A stretch of 24,104 nucleotides of DNA from Rhizophagus sp. LPA8_4_AMF (lineage: Eukaryota > Glomeromycota > Glomeromycetes > Glomerales > Glomeraceae). Below, one piece after another: positions 1 to 10,079 of the stretch. A program made the translations under genes and the position numbers. Positions within the stretch are counted from its first letter, which is position 1, and every line of letters begins with the position of its first letter. Below the pieces are notes generated by a model that worked only from the letters and a program-made list of their open reading frames with translations, was not told where the DNA came from and searched no databases. The DNA is taken from assembly GCA_021464525.1 (NCBI GenBank), contig JADRCO010000964.1:1-24104 (forward strand). Direction: 5' to 3'.

Positions 1-85
1 GGCACTATGAATTTTAGTTAAAAAATTTGATCGGTCCTATTAGACCGATCGGTCCAGTCCTAGGACCGGACCGTTAACATCCCTA
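1..85. mobile_element. Terminal part of a hAT-like transposon or MITE, cut by the window edge
   Basis: Read on the minus strand from position 85, the sequence begins TAGGGATGTTAACGGTCCGG and continues with nested CGGTCC/GGACCG palindromes (about 32-73). A TAGGGATGTTAACGGTCCGG-like end is typical of hAT elements and their non-autonomous derivatives in fungi and plants. Only this end is inside the window. The 8 bases after it (86-93, CTGGTTGG) would be the target duplication if the assignment is right, and the matching copy should lie outside the window to the left. No transposase coding is visible here. Confidence 0.6.
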
Positions 86-93
86 CTGGTTGG

Positions 94-3066
94 TAATCAA
101 CAAGGTATACCAACAGCCAATTTTGCACAATTCAGCTAAAAAAATAAACCAACAGCTAGGTTACAATTGACGTGAACGACTTCATGCAGTAATTTTATAT
201 ATTCAGTTAATAGAAAAGAAAAAGATGAATTTCTTAAAATAAATGGTTTAAAATCGCAGTTACTAAATGCTATATAAATATGCCAGATAAGGTGAAAAAA
301 AAAATATAAAGAATATAAAATCTTTAATTAAAATATATTTCTATTGTTAAAGTAAGATTGGCTTTAACTAAGAACCTATCCAACGCAACCTTTATCAATA
401 ATACTTCTGGTTCAAGAGTATCAAGTGTATCAATAGCAAATATTATAAAGATTCTGAAATTTACATTTTCATCTATAATCGAATTATCGAATTTTTATGG
501 TTTATAATTAGGTGAGTAATAAACATTTTGACAAAATACTGATTCACAGCTTTTATTGAACCTAACAAAAAAAATTTTTTGCGAAAGTATCGTCAAATCT
601 AGAATCAAATTTATTCATTGGGGCGTGCAATTCTAGTAAAACTACGCTTATCCCAACCGCCGTCCAGAATATAATTATTGTTTGCTCCTTTTACATATCA
701 TCCGATATAAATCATATTAGAATCTGTACTCTGTGTAACAATGTAAATTACGTAATGCTTTGAAAATATAACGTGACAATTTCAACGAATGGTATTTCTA
801 CCGTATCTTAAATTAGCGAGATCATCACAATCATATGAAAGTGTATCAAAAAAATGTTTCAAAAAAAAAGGTGACTCATCTTGACTACTGAAATACATAT
901 GTTTTCCGCAATTTGCCACCGGTTAAAATCGGGGCTAAAAGTTGTGGCGCTGCCATATGTTGGCCCGGATTAAATTTAATAAAGAATTTAAGTGAAATCA
1001 TACAACGAAAAAAAAAAAAAAAAAAAAAATTTTCTTCAGAAATATTCTATTTATTTAAATGTCAAACAAAGAAAATTAGCCCTATGATATATTTGTACAT
1101 AAACAAATCAACAAATCAATTTAATTATCCTAAATCAGTATATCGTAAACAATAATAAATACGCGTATAGATGTACTGTATACAGTAAATCAGTAAATCA
1201 TCATTCGAGATTTGAACTTTGAACGTTTTTAGTTAATTATAAAGTTATCTACAACAACAGTAAAATAAACTAATCGTAATAATCAATTATTAGCCTTTTA
1301 TGAAACAAAGAAACATGCTTCATCAATGTTATCATAAAATTGAAATTGGAAAGAGAACAAAGAAAAGAATAATTTATTTATAAACAGCTGAGGATTATGA
1401 GTGTACATTTGGATCACAAGATAGTCAAAATTTAATATAAGTAATTTCATAGGGAGTTAAGATTTTCAGGGTTTTTTTCCCGTATACTCAGGAGCGTGTG
1501 ACTTATGATCACTACCACGTGTACAATCATTATTTATAATATTAAAGTAGAAGTGTAATTGTATATATAATAAAGGATAGATAATTTGAAGTCTATAAAA
1601 AGTTTATTACCATGAAAAACAGTTTAAAAATATCCCGGGAAAAAAATGTTTACATATTCCATTAGGGAAATTACGATGTTCACACGCCTGCGACGGGGTA
1701 TAACTCATGAAATATCATGATCCATCGGGCTCGACTAACTTAAATTGTCCGTAAATCTTTACCCCTGACGATTAAACTGGTATCTGCCTACCTCCCGAAT
1801 ATAAAACTACACTTTTAAGGCTTACAAGGATATGGTACATTTTCAAATAACCTTTTGTGCAACTTTTGGTAAGTTTAACAGTTAATAATTTTTGATCTAC
1901 GTTTTATTATAAACTACTAAAAAAATAAAAGAGATTTGCCAATAAATGATCAAAAAGGAAATTTTGTATAATACAATTAAGAACTTTCTTGTGGATATCA
2001 AGTAACCCGCTAAAACCCGACGACTTTGTAAATGTTAAATGCATTATTTTGTCCCTTCTATGGAGAAACATACCGCATTGATTGATTTCTATTAAACATC
2101 AAAGGAAGGTTACAGAATGAATAACCTGGGGGATTAAGGTTTGACACGTAAAATTCATTCCTCAATTCCTCAATTTCGTATGTAAAATTAATACACATTA
2201 ATTAACAACACTTATTTGTTTGTTTACTTATAACAGAAACTATGGGAAATAGAGACGGATTTCCTTTTTAATTCAATTTGATTGTTGTTTTCCATTTTTG
2301 TAGCAATAAAAAACTTTGCATAAATGTTGTGGAATATTATACTCTTAAATTCACACTGAATTTAGCGTATAAATAAATAAATTATATATAAATAAGGAAA
2401 ATTTAAATGATAAAAAAAAAAAATTTTTTTTTATTAAAATAACTTGATTAGGGTTAACACTTTCAAATACGGAAAAATTACTGATTGACTCTTTATTTTT
2501 CTCAAAAATTAAAGGTTTTTTCATGATTCGTGGAAATTTATCATAATAAATATCAATCAATAGATAATTGAATAACGGTATCAGTATATACTAAATACAT
2601 ATAGATTTTACTTGTGATCTTTAAAAGGTTAAAATGTAGACTACTAAAACAAAATTTTTGCGTCTAGATTTCAAACCTGTAATCCTCAAATGGTAGTATC
2701 AGTACATATTTGTCTTTCAAGGAACCTTAAAAAATATATAGTAACCTTACTAGTTCGTATATTATTTTATTTTATAAATTATATAAATAATTAAATAATC
2801 AAGTAATTCTGGAAACGCGTAAATATATATTTGGAATTCGGAATTTTCAGGAAAAAATGAGTTCCAGATGGGGGAATGACACCGATATTGCATCCCGAAA
2901 CAATTACAAATAACTTTTTTTTATAATCATTGTGAATAAAATGTCGATCAAACACTGTATATAAAAGATATAAAAGACATGGTTTATTTTCTAATTCTCA
3001 AATTCACATATGAAAAAATCTATGGTCTTCCATAACAATAAGCTTTAATATAATAATCGATTTACA
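94..3066. other. Gene-poor AT-rich stretch with no supported gene
   Basis: About 3 kb with many homopolymer runs, such as the poly-A near 1008-1029 and the A/T hairpin near 2410-2432. Open frames at 913-1155 (plus) and 2351-2560 (minus) run through these low-complexity tracts and show no protein-like composition. A somewhat GC-richer patch at about 1650-1840 was read in several frames and gave nothing recognisable. A strong-looking splice donor (TTTTG|GTAAGT, about 1869) follows a short ATG frame from 1833, but I found no convincing partner exon. Confidence 0.5.
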
Positions 3067-3420
3067 ATGTCATCAAAAAATAATTACGAACAAAGAATTT
3101 ATTTAAGCAACATGAGGACTAGGAGGAAACCTCAAAAACCTTGTCCAGATTGTAAGGAAACGAACGACTGCATTAAGCTCCTATCTAATAAAGTAAATAA
3201 GGTAGAAGAAATCGTCAACGATTTTTATAAAAATCTTCAAAAAAAAGAAGTTAAACGAATTTCTGTATTCAACGCAAAGTTCATTTTAAATAATGTACCT
3301 TGCGAATTAGAATATGATTTATCAAAGTTCACGTTAGAAAATTTACAAAAGTTAGTAAATTTTGCGACACAAAATCACAATAATAATAATAATAATAATG
3401 ATAAGAATAGTAAACCATAA
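3067..3420 (+). CDS. Hypothetical 117-residue charged protein with an N-terminal Cys cluster
   Basis: This uninterrupted ATG-to-TAA frame is the longest in the window and I do not recognise its family. The N-terminus is basic (about residues 17-25, MRTRRKPQK). It is followed by a Cys cluster (CPDCKETNDC, about 26-35) that could bind metal but is too short for a standard zinc finger. Residues 40-65 are rich in Lys, Glu and Asn with a heptad-like look (LLSNKVNKVEEIVNDFYKNL), suggesting a short coiled coil. Residues 66-98 read like a folded region ending in an amphipathic helix. The C-terminus is an Asn run encoded by an AAT microsatellite (3379-3399), so its length probably varies between strains. 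There is no signal peptide or membrane segment. An AATAAA-type motif follows the stop near 3429. That it is a real gene is inferred from length and composition. Confidence 0.55.
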   Translation: MSSKNNYEQRIYLSNMRTRRKPQKPCPDCKETNDCIKLLSNKVNKVEEIVNDFYKNLQKKEVKRISVFNAKFILNNVPCELEYDLSKFTLENLQKLVNFATQNHNNNNNNNDKNSKP

Positions 3421-6400
3421 TCTGTAACAAATAAATTTTATATTTTATTTATATAATATATGTCAAATATAAAGATAAATAAATAATTTCCTTTAAAATT
3501 TATAGTTGGATTTCTGTCTTCTGACTTATAGAAGCCTCAAAATTTCTGAACATTCGAAATTAATCCAAAAAAAGTTCCTACAAAAAAAACAAATGTATAA
3601 AATTGGTTTTATTTATGTACAATAAATGTGCCATAATTGTTAAAAATGCACCAATTTTCACAATAACATCAATCAGACATAATTAATACATTTTGGTGTA
3701 GGGTTACCTATTTCTAGATTATTTTCGAATATTATGATTATTTTGATTGTATAAACAAAAACAAATCCAAAAATAGGGCTTATTTTCCATTTACTATTGC
3801 TAATGCATCAAAAATGGGTTTTCCAAAAAAAGAAATGATTTGTTATTATTAATTTATTATTATAATGATATTCTGTTTAAGGTGATTCATTTTAATTTTC
3901 CATTTATTTAAATTGATTCATTAATTGCAGAAAACATAAAAATTAGTATCGTGTTAAATTTTCTTTGCCTGCCTCAATTTTATTATATTACACTGCATAA
4001 AATTTTTATAAATAATTTAGTACAAATTTATATGCATGATCGTGGGAAACTCCAAACAAAATTATACAGAATTCGAATCTAGGCCTCAACCCCAGGTAAA
4101 AAAAAAAAAAAATTATTTAAAAGTATGCAAAATTCGCTGCACATATTAACCTAAAATTCATTTAGTATAAATTGAGATTGGTAGATCGGCTGATTCGAAT
4201 GTTCGATGATTCTATTACATATGTTAATACTAGCTTCAAAAAGAAAATTATGTAGAATGGTAGTATCATTATCTGTTATTGTATTCTTTCATAATCTGAC
4301 GGAATCACAACATTTTCGATAAATGACCTACGACATATGCAAGGACTCAGTAATTGATTGAATACGTTCAAATTAATTAATCTGAAAATTTTTGAAAATT
4401 CCAACTTTTATTGGGGCATATTTGACAGGAGTAACAAATAAAACTTTTAAAGGTCATAATCAATTAAATGAAATTTAACCAATCATTGAAATTTAATGTC
4501 CAGATAGGCATTCCGTATTATGTACAAGCAGGCTAGAATTTTAATAATGCTTGTTACTGTATTTAATGAACAATGCTAATTGCGACATAAATTCAAAAAT
4601 TACACCATCATTTTCTGATTGAAAATGAAAATTTTTTTCTTTTGCTTCTAGAAAGTTTCATATAAATTTTTATAGGACGATTTCATTTACTTAGCCCATA
4701 TTATTTAAACTCCATATAGTCGGTAAAATATCATTATCTATTATAGTCGCTATCATTGTGTTTGGATTTTTTACGCCAAGTACTTAGGTAACATATTTTT
4801 AACCAATCATTTATCCTCTGCAGGTAAAAAAAAAAAATTTAACAATGCACTGTTGTCCAAGCTTCCACATTAGGAATACTTCCTATCGACAATATTTAGC
4901 CAAATAAGCCATTTATTACGCTCGGATTTGTTTCATACTCACTGCATTCTTATACAAAGAACAAGTAATAGAACAAATTGAAATCCATTTTTTTTTTTAA
5001 AACTTGGTAATGTAATACATTCAATTCTCATCGGCATGACCAACACATTAATAATCAAATCAAGTGGTTTTTGACTTGCAAATCTATGATCAGATTTGCC
5101 AACTATAAGTACAGTATATCGTATCAAGTTCTCGCGTTATTATAAGCCGAAATTAGTAATAAGGAGTCGGTATGTATAAACCGGCTATTCATTTGAAAGA
5201 ATTAATTCTTGTAGAAACCCGTTATATTTAACAGTATATAGTAATTCTGTCCGAATTCATTAGATAACATTCGGTAAATAAACATTAAGCATAATTAGAT
5301 TTCGGTTAAACTTCGGATCAAAACTTACATTAAAATTTAAATCGATCTTTTGTTCATAGAAAATTGAATAAAGCCATTTAAAATAAATAATCTTCATTTA
5401 AAATTTTTTATATAAAGCGCTGGCAAAATCGTTGGTTAAAAATCTATGGATAATTCAAAAAAATAAAAAAAAATAAAAATAAAAATAAAAATAATGAAAA
5501 TCACTCAAATTCACTCCTTGAACTAATTCTATATTGATGACTCGCGTGTTAATAAGTATTTAATGCGTTTGACATCATTTTCTTTCTAAAAGAAACATAA
5601 AAGGCGCAGAAATTAAAAATATTTTAAAAACTACCGAGTAAAGCATTCTAATCCTTGAAAAATGAATTAAATTATGACAAAAACAAAAAAAAAAAAAAAA
5701 TTCCAAGATGTTTAATTGGGAAGAAAAAAAATTTTTTTTTCACAAACTTTACTATCAAAATCATTTTTTTATTAGAAAGGTGATATATTACGATTTTGCG
5801 TCGTGATAATTATTTATTTTTATAAATCTTCTAAATAATGAAATTTGACAGATAGTGTTAATATCCTTTTATTCTATCTCTTATATTATTTTATTATTTC
5901 CTACTTAAAAAAGTTTTGAAGTTCCTCCTAGTTCTCTTGTTATTATTATATTACTATTATGTATCTAATCTCTGATGACATTGAAAATTTTACCTATAAG
6001 AATTTTTTTTTTATTTATGATTAGGTTAACTAAATCATTTATGTTTATTTTAAGATGTTAAAAATTTTTTTAATAAAGGTTTATTTATATAATCATCTAA
6101 CATGATACGAGTTTACGTAAAATTTGCTAATACAAGGCTTTTAACCATTAATTATTATGATCATCAAACTCTCAGTTGAATTTTATGCACAAGCCATGCA
6201 TAAGCTGATGATTGATTTTACAGGATCTTTTGTCCTCTGGGAAAATCTTTGTCGTGAAATAGCACCTTTTTTTTTTATTTATTTTTATTTTAAAAAAAAG
6301 GATATATTAAAACAATTAAACACCCTTTTATCGATCCGAATCTTTGCTTCGCCTTTTTTCTCATTATATTAGTACACGATAGATACTTTTGGAACTGATA

Positions 6401-7261
6401 AGACAGAAGTTTGTTAAACATATGAAATTAGGCGAAGTTGAACAAACGTTTCTGTTATTTACGACATTTTTATTAAATTTATATAAAAAAATTTAGTAAG
6501 GTTGGTTTGCAAGTGGCCTATATTAATTATACTGGCTCGCGCATAATAAAATTATAATTTCGCGTCTAGAATTTCTCACGAAGAATACGAAATCCATTGA
6601 GTTGTCATTCAAAACAGCCTTTTTTCTAACAAATGCACATAAAAAATCTGAATAATAATACGCAGTAAAGATTATGATGTAATAATAGGCATATGATATG
6701 TTCTAAATTGCACGTTTAATCGGTCACGTTGATTGGCTATAATTCACGTGCTTGTACTATATCAAATAAATTCAATGCTAATTTTGGTCCGAATTATGAT
6801 TTGATCATAAAAGTTCACTCAGTCAGTCATAAAAAATGAAATATTCAATCGTTTTATTAATGAAACAAAAAAAATCACACATCTATCTATATACACCCAA
6901 AAAATATAATCATTTAAATAATAAAATAAAGAAGTAAATTTTAAAACATAAAATTTTTTCTTTAAATAATGAATTTAATTACATGTATCAAATTTTTTTT
7001 TTTATTGTTTTAAGATCGTTAAATTCCGATTTATAATTAATAAATCTAAAAAATATAATTAATCTATTGTCATTCCCCTTCTTTACAATTTTAAATGTAA
7101 GTGAACTTCAGTCAATTTTTTTAAATTAGTGGACTTTCTTACTTCAGTTATTGAAGTATTAAAATATTGATTATCATGAAAAATCCAACCTTAAATTTCT
7201 TAGACTAACAAATAGGTAATAGGATTGGATATTATATGTTGTGGAAAAAGTGAGCCATTTT
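3421..7261. other. Gene-poor AT-rich stretch with no supported gene
   Basis: About 3.8 kb of strongly AT-rich sequence. It holds poly-A/T runs, an AAATAAAAAT low-complexity tract around 5457-5494 and an A/T inverted run near 5726-5740. Open frames at 4939-5127 (minus) and 6157-6372 (plus) are short, cross homopolymers and look like chance. I saw no tRNA, rRNA fragment or recognisable protein segment. Confidence 0.5.
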
Positions 7262-7480
7262 ATTATTTTTTTTATTACGCAAAGAAGCATAAGTGGAGTA
7301 GATAGTATTTTTAAAAACATCAATAATGACTAACAGTAAGTTAAACCCTATTTGTTACAACACACTGAGCACCTTGAACCCATCCTGTCTCTCTGTACAA
7401 AGCCCAGAGTACAAGATCCTACTACACGGGATCGTACGTAAGACTTCGCTTCTCTATTCTACTAAAACCTAATAATTTTA
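7262..7480 (-). repeat. Candidate 3' end of a dispersed retroelement
   Basis: Read on the minus strand, this GC-richer block (about 7340-7450) runs into AT-rich sequence and ends in an A-rich tail (about 7262-7280). That layout is what the 3' end of a non-LTR retroelement looks like. One frame gives a short protein-like stretch (VLWALYRETGWVQGAQC), but no full domain can be named. It lies just downstream, on the same strand, of the mitochondrial fragments, so a common retroelement-related insertion is possible. Copy number cannot be judged from one window. Confidence 0.3.
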
Positions 7481-7520
7481 TAAAATTAACAAAACCGTTC
7501 AGTTAAAAAAAATATAACTT

Positions 7521-7674
7521 TTACAAATAGGAAGAAGAAAGAAAAAAACTATCATTTCTCATTTCTGGAGGTAAATTTTTCTTTAAGCCAATCTTGATAA
7601 TAGCTGGGAAACACTGAATAGGCTCATAAGTAAATTCTCTAAAATTAGCGGGTATGTCCTTTTCTTTTGGGTTA
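7521..7674 (-). other. Unassigned open frame beside the mitochondrial fragments
   Basis: This open frame of about 50 codons ends in TAA and has protein-like composition, including PANFREFTYEPIQCFPAI and IIKIGLKKNLPPE. It has no ATG near its start and begins just downstream of the nad4 fragment on the same strand. I could not match it to a mitochondrial protein with confidence. It may be more transferred mitochondrial DNA, part of a retroelement, or a relic exon. Confidence 0.3.
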
Positions 7675-7708
7675 ACCTAGGCTAAATTTCCAATAGAAAT
7701 AACCTCTT

Positions 7709-8038
7709 TACTGATAGTAAAATAGACCATTCTATGCCTTGTACATTATTGAAGGCACCTATGGTGGCAATAACCATATGGAATATAGAAGCGTAAGCAA
7801 TAATACTCTTAAGATTAACTTGACGCAGAGTACTTAGAGAGGTATAATTGTATAAATAATACTAATCGTACACAAGGCGTATCAAAGGGGTATAATAAGG
7901 AGAGATCTCAGGGAAAAGAGGAAGCAGAATTCGGAAATAACCGTAAATAGCCTTCTTTAATATTACACCGACTAATAGTATGGAACCTGCCAAAGGAGCC
8001 TCCATATGAGGGAGCCAAATGTGACAGGTGCAAATCCA
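7709..8038 (-). pseudogene. nad4: Nuclear copy of part of mitochondrial nad4 (NUMT)
   Basis: Translated on the minus strand, this block gives the core of NADH dehydrogenase subunit 4, an inner-membrane subunit of respiratory complex I. The first part reads HIWLPHMEAPLAGSILLVGV and then a Lys/Tyr/Phe segment leading to YYTPLI. After a frame change the second part reads STLRQVNLKSIIAYASIFH and then NNVQGIEWSILL. These match the conserved subunit 4 pattern (HxWLP, VEAP, AGS, TLRQxDLKxxIAYSS, xQGIEGSIL). About 105 of the usual 480 or so residues are covered. The frame breaks between PLIR and the following ISIIYT segment, and a stop codon interrupts it just before STLRQ. It has no start codon and no expected function. 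The frameshifts show that it is a decayed nuclear copy and not live mitochondrial sequence. Confidence 0.8.
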
Positions 8039-8040
8039 CC

Positions 8041-8132
8041 TGACAGAAAAAGCAAGGCCTTGAAGAAAGCATGATTACCAAATGAAAAAGGGCTGCATTA
8101 TACATTTAAGCTATCCCCTCCATAGGTAACCA
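8041..8132 (-). pseudogene. nad5: Nuclear copy of two short parts of mitochondrial nad5 (NUMT)
   Basis: On the minus strand, 8115-8132 reads WLPMEG, like the WLPDAMEGP motif of NADH dehydrogenase subunit 5. Positions 8041-8102 read YNAALFHL and then, after a frame change, NHAFFKALLFLS, which is the conserved subunit 5 segment ALFHLxxHAFFKALLFLxAG. In an intact subunit these two motifs lie tens of residues apart, but here only about a dozen bases separate them, so material has been deleted. The second piece runs straight into nad4 at about 8036-8041. It is partial, frameshifted and not functional. Confidence 0.7.
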
Positions 8133-8243
8133 TCATAAGGGCCCCATAGGGAGCCCAATTAAATAAGTTCTGTTCCTACCTTAACTATTATGTGCCTCCT
8201 TTCTTCTCTAACCGTGACTCTATCTATAAACTCATTTCTACCT

Positions 8244-8375
8244 TCAACCTAGCACATCGACTAATAATTTGAGTAGTGCTTGAACGGATGATAGTTTGTT
8301 ACGTGCGCTATTAGGTTTTGACTTTATGCCTCGCTTCTTCTTGGAATTAACCGCTCGTTTGATCTGTTGTACTTC
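8244..8375 (-). other. Unassigned basic open frame upstream of the mitochondrial fragments
   Basis: An open stretch of 43 codons between stops, without an early ATG. It is rich in Lys and Arg (for example VNSKKKRGIKSKPNSARNK) and ends with a Leu/Val-rich segment. The patch is GC-richer than its surroundings. I recognise no family. A decayed retroelement or transposon fragment is possible, but this is inference from composition and position only. Confidence 0.25.
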
Positions 8376-8924
8376 TTATCCTCCTTCGCGTGATAAAATT
8401 TTCAAATTTTTGAAAAAAGTGGCTCGTATGTGGATAATATATCTAGTAGGAAAATTAAATAAATAAATAAATAAATTAAATTATCCAAATGTGTTCATTT
8501 ATTGACTACTTTCCTTGATAAAATTCCTCTTTTAGGTTCTTTATTTTTATTAAAAAAATATTATCTAAATAAAAGATGACATGTGCTTCTCCTTCTGATT
8601 CTTTTTGTTTTTCCGACTTGAATCCTTCTTCCTTTGTTTCTTGAGATCCTTACTTGACGCTTGGAAAAACCTACGGGTGCCCAACCTTTGCTGACCACTC
8701 CGCTGTGAGAACCTCTTGGTAGTTTTGAAAAGATAGTGAGCTATTATTCTCTATTTATATATAAACATCCATTTTTAAGAGTCACGATATCCTTCATAAT
8801 TGTTAAAATCATCATGATTGTTTTCTAAAAGTCTATCGTGAGAAGAATATACAAATGTTTTCAAAAATAAATAAATATATTTTAATAATCAAGATCATGA
8901 TATTTGTAGTACCTCTACTATGAT

Positions 8925-9634
8925 GTTATTTGAAATGGTTACGTACGTTTCGCCGAAGTCTATTTCTCTGAAGGGAATTTTCGCTGAAGAGATATTTCGT
9001 CGAATGGGCGTTTCATCGAATAGGCATTTCGCCTAATCCTTTCCCGAATCGTTCATTTCGTCGAAGGAATTTCGTCGAAAATGTTAGTGATTGATTAACC
9101 ATAATTCCTTAATCATTAACAATTCGATACAAAGAAAATAAAAAATGTTTTGGAAAATTGGTCACTATTAAAAGTTTTTATCCGAATATTTCCATTGTTT
9201 CTCCGTGTCTTTCGTAAAAATTCCGTAAAAATGATACATTCACGGATATCCGTGTTAGAAAGATGAAAATTTCCATGATTTAAGGCTATAAATTCCATGA
9301 AGATGATACATTCACGGAAAAAACAAACACGGATCAACATTTTTTACGGGATAATATCTGCCAAGCACGTGATAACCATACTTGTTATTGGTCCTTGGCT
9401 TGAATATAACTCCTAAGCCGATCAAGGCTTAAAGTTTCTATGAATTTGACGTTGGCTTCGTACGATCCTTTTTTAAATCGGCAAAATGTCCTTCGGCATA
9501 ATGGATATTCAGTAAAATGTTTATTCGGGGAAATGGCATTTCAGCGAAATGGAACTTCGGTGAAACATCCCTTCGGCGAAATGGGTTTCAGTGAATTGAA
9601 ATGGGCTTCGGCGAAGATACCATTTGAAATAACC
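8925..9634. mobile_element. Foldback element with arms made of inverted 16-bp repeat arrays
   Basis: The ends are GTTATTTGAAATGGT (8925-8939) and its imperfect inverse ACCATTTGAAATAAC (9619-9633), matching at 14 of 15 positions. Next to each end lies a degenerate array with a strict 16-bp period. The left arm (about 8948-9077) repeats ATTTCGYCGAA-type units, at 8980, 8996, 9012 and 9028. The right arm (about 9475-9616) repeats the complement, CTTCGGCGAAATGG-type units, at 9475, 9491, 9507, 9523, 9539, 9555 and 9571. The unique core of about 400 bp contains a 16-bp direct repeat (9231-9246 and 9303-9318). No transposase is present, so the element is non-autonomous. No target duplication is obvious. 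The open frame at 9440-9658 simply reads through the right array and is not a gene. Confidence 0.7.
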
Positions 9635-9910
9635 TGTATTTTCAGCCAGTTTCGGTGAGCGAATCTAGATAACATGATCAATAAACCGGTTTGTTATGCC
9701 TACTAACAGTTTTTTGGCCCACACTTTAACTTTGACTCCCGTTAAATTAGCTTAATCCTGACTCGATAAGGCTCTTTAAATCGAAAAAATCTCGAATTGA
9801 CTCTCTCTAACTTGAATCAAACCTAATTAATGGAAATGTGAAATATTTTGCGAAAAGAGTAAATAGTTTGATCATATAGGCTACTTCATTTCATTCTCTA
9901 CCATTTTTTA

Positions 9911-10079
9911 TTATCGCCGTTTTCAAAATGGTGTAGGATGGTATATTTGGATAAAAAAAAAAGAATACCAGATTACCGGACGATTACCGGACGAAAACAG
10001 GACAAACCCTGGACGAATACTGGTATTCGAATATATAATCACAAATCAATGTCCTACATTATTTTGAAAACGGCGATAA
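9911..10079. mobile_element. 169-bp MITE with perfect 19-bp terminal inverted repeats and an inner 11-bp array
   Basis: The left end TTATCGCCGTTTTCAAAAT (9911-9929) is the exact inverse complement of 10061-10079, and similarity continues imperfectly inward (GTGTAGGAT against ATGTAGGAC). If the flanking TA is the target duplication, the element would be a Tc1/mariner-type miniature element. A second inverted pair, GAATACCAG and CTGGTATTC (9963-9971 and 10020-10028), brackets an 11-bp tandem array: GATTACCGGAC at 9971-9981 and again at 9982-9992, then decayed copies to about 10014. No protein is encoded; the open frame 9938-10141 is incidental. Confidence 0.75.

Noticed and set aside
913-1155. 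80-codon plus-strand frame
   Set aside because: Its middle is a poly-A run giving a Lys stretch and the rest shows no protein-like pattern.
4170-4215. Search for tRNA-like T-loop (GATTCGAATG and similar)
   Set aside because: No matching acceptor stem or anticodon arm could be formed around it.
7908-8105. 65-codon minus-strand frame
   Set aside because: It crosses the nad5/nad4 fragments mostly in the wrong frame; the real similarity lies in other frames and is broken.
9440-9658. 72-codon plus-strand frame with repeated GEM/FGE-type words
   Set aside because: The repeated words come from reading the 16-bp array of the foldback element; a period of 16 is not a multiple of 3 and the protein has no other support.
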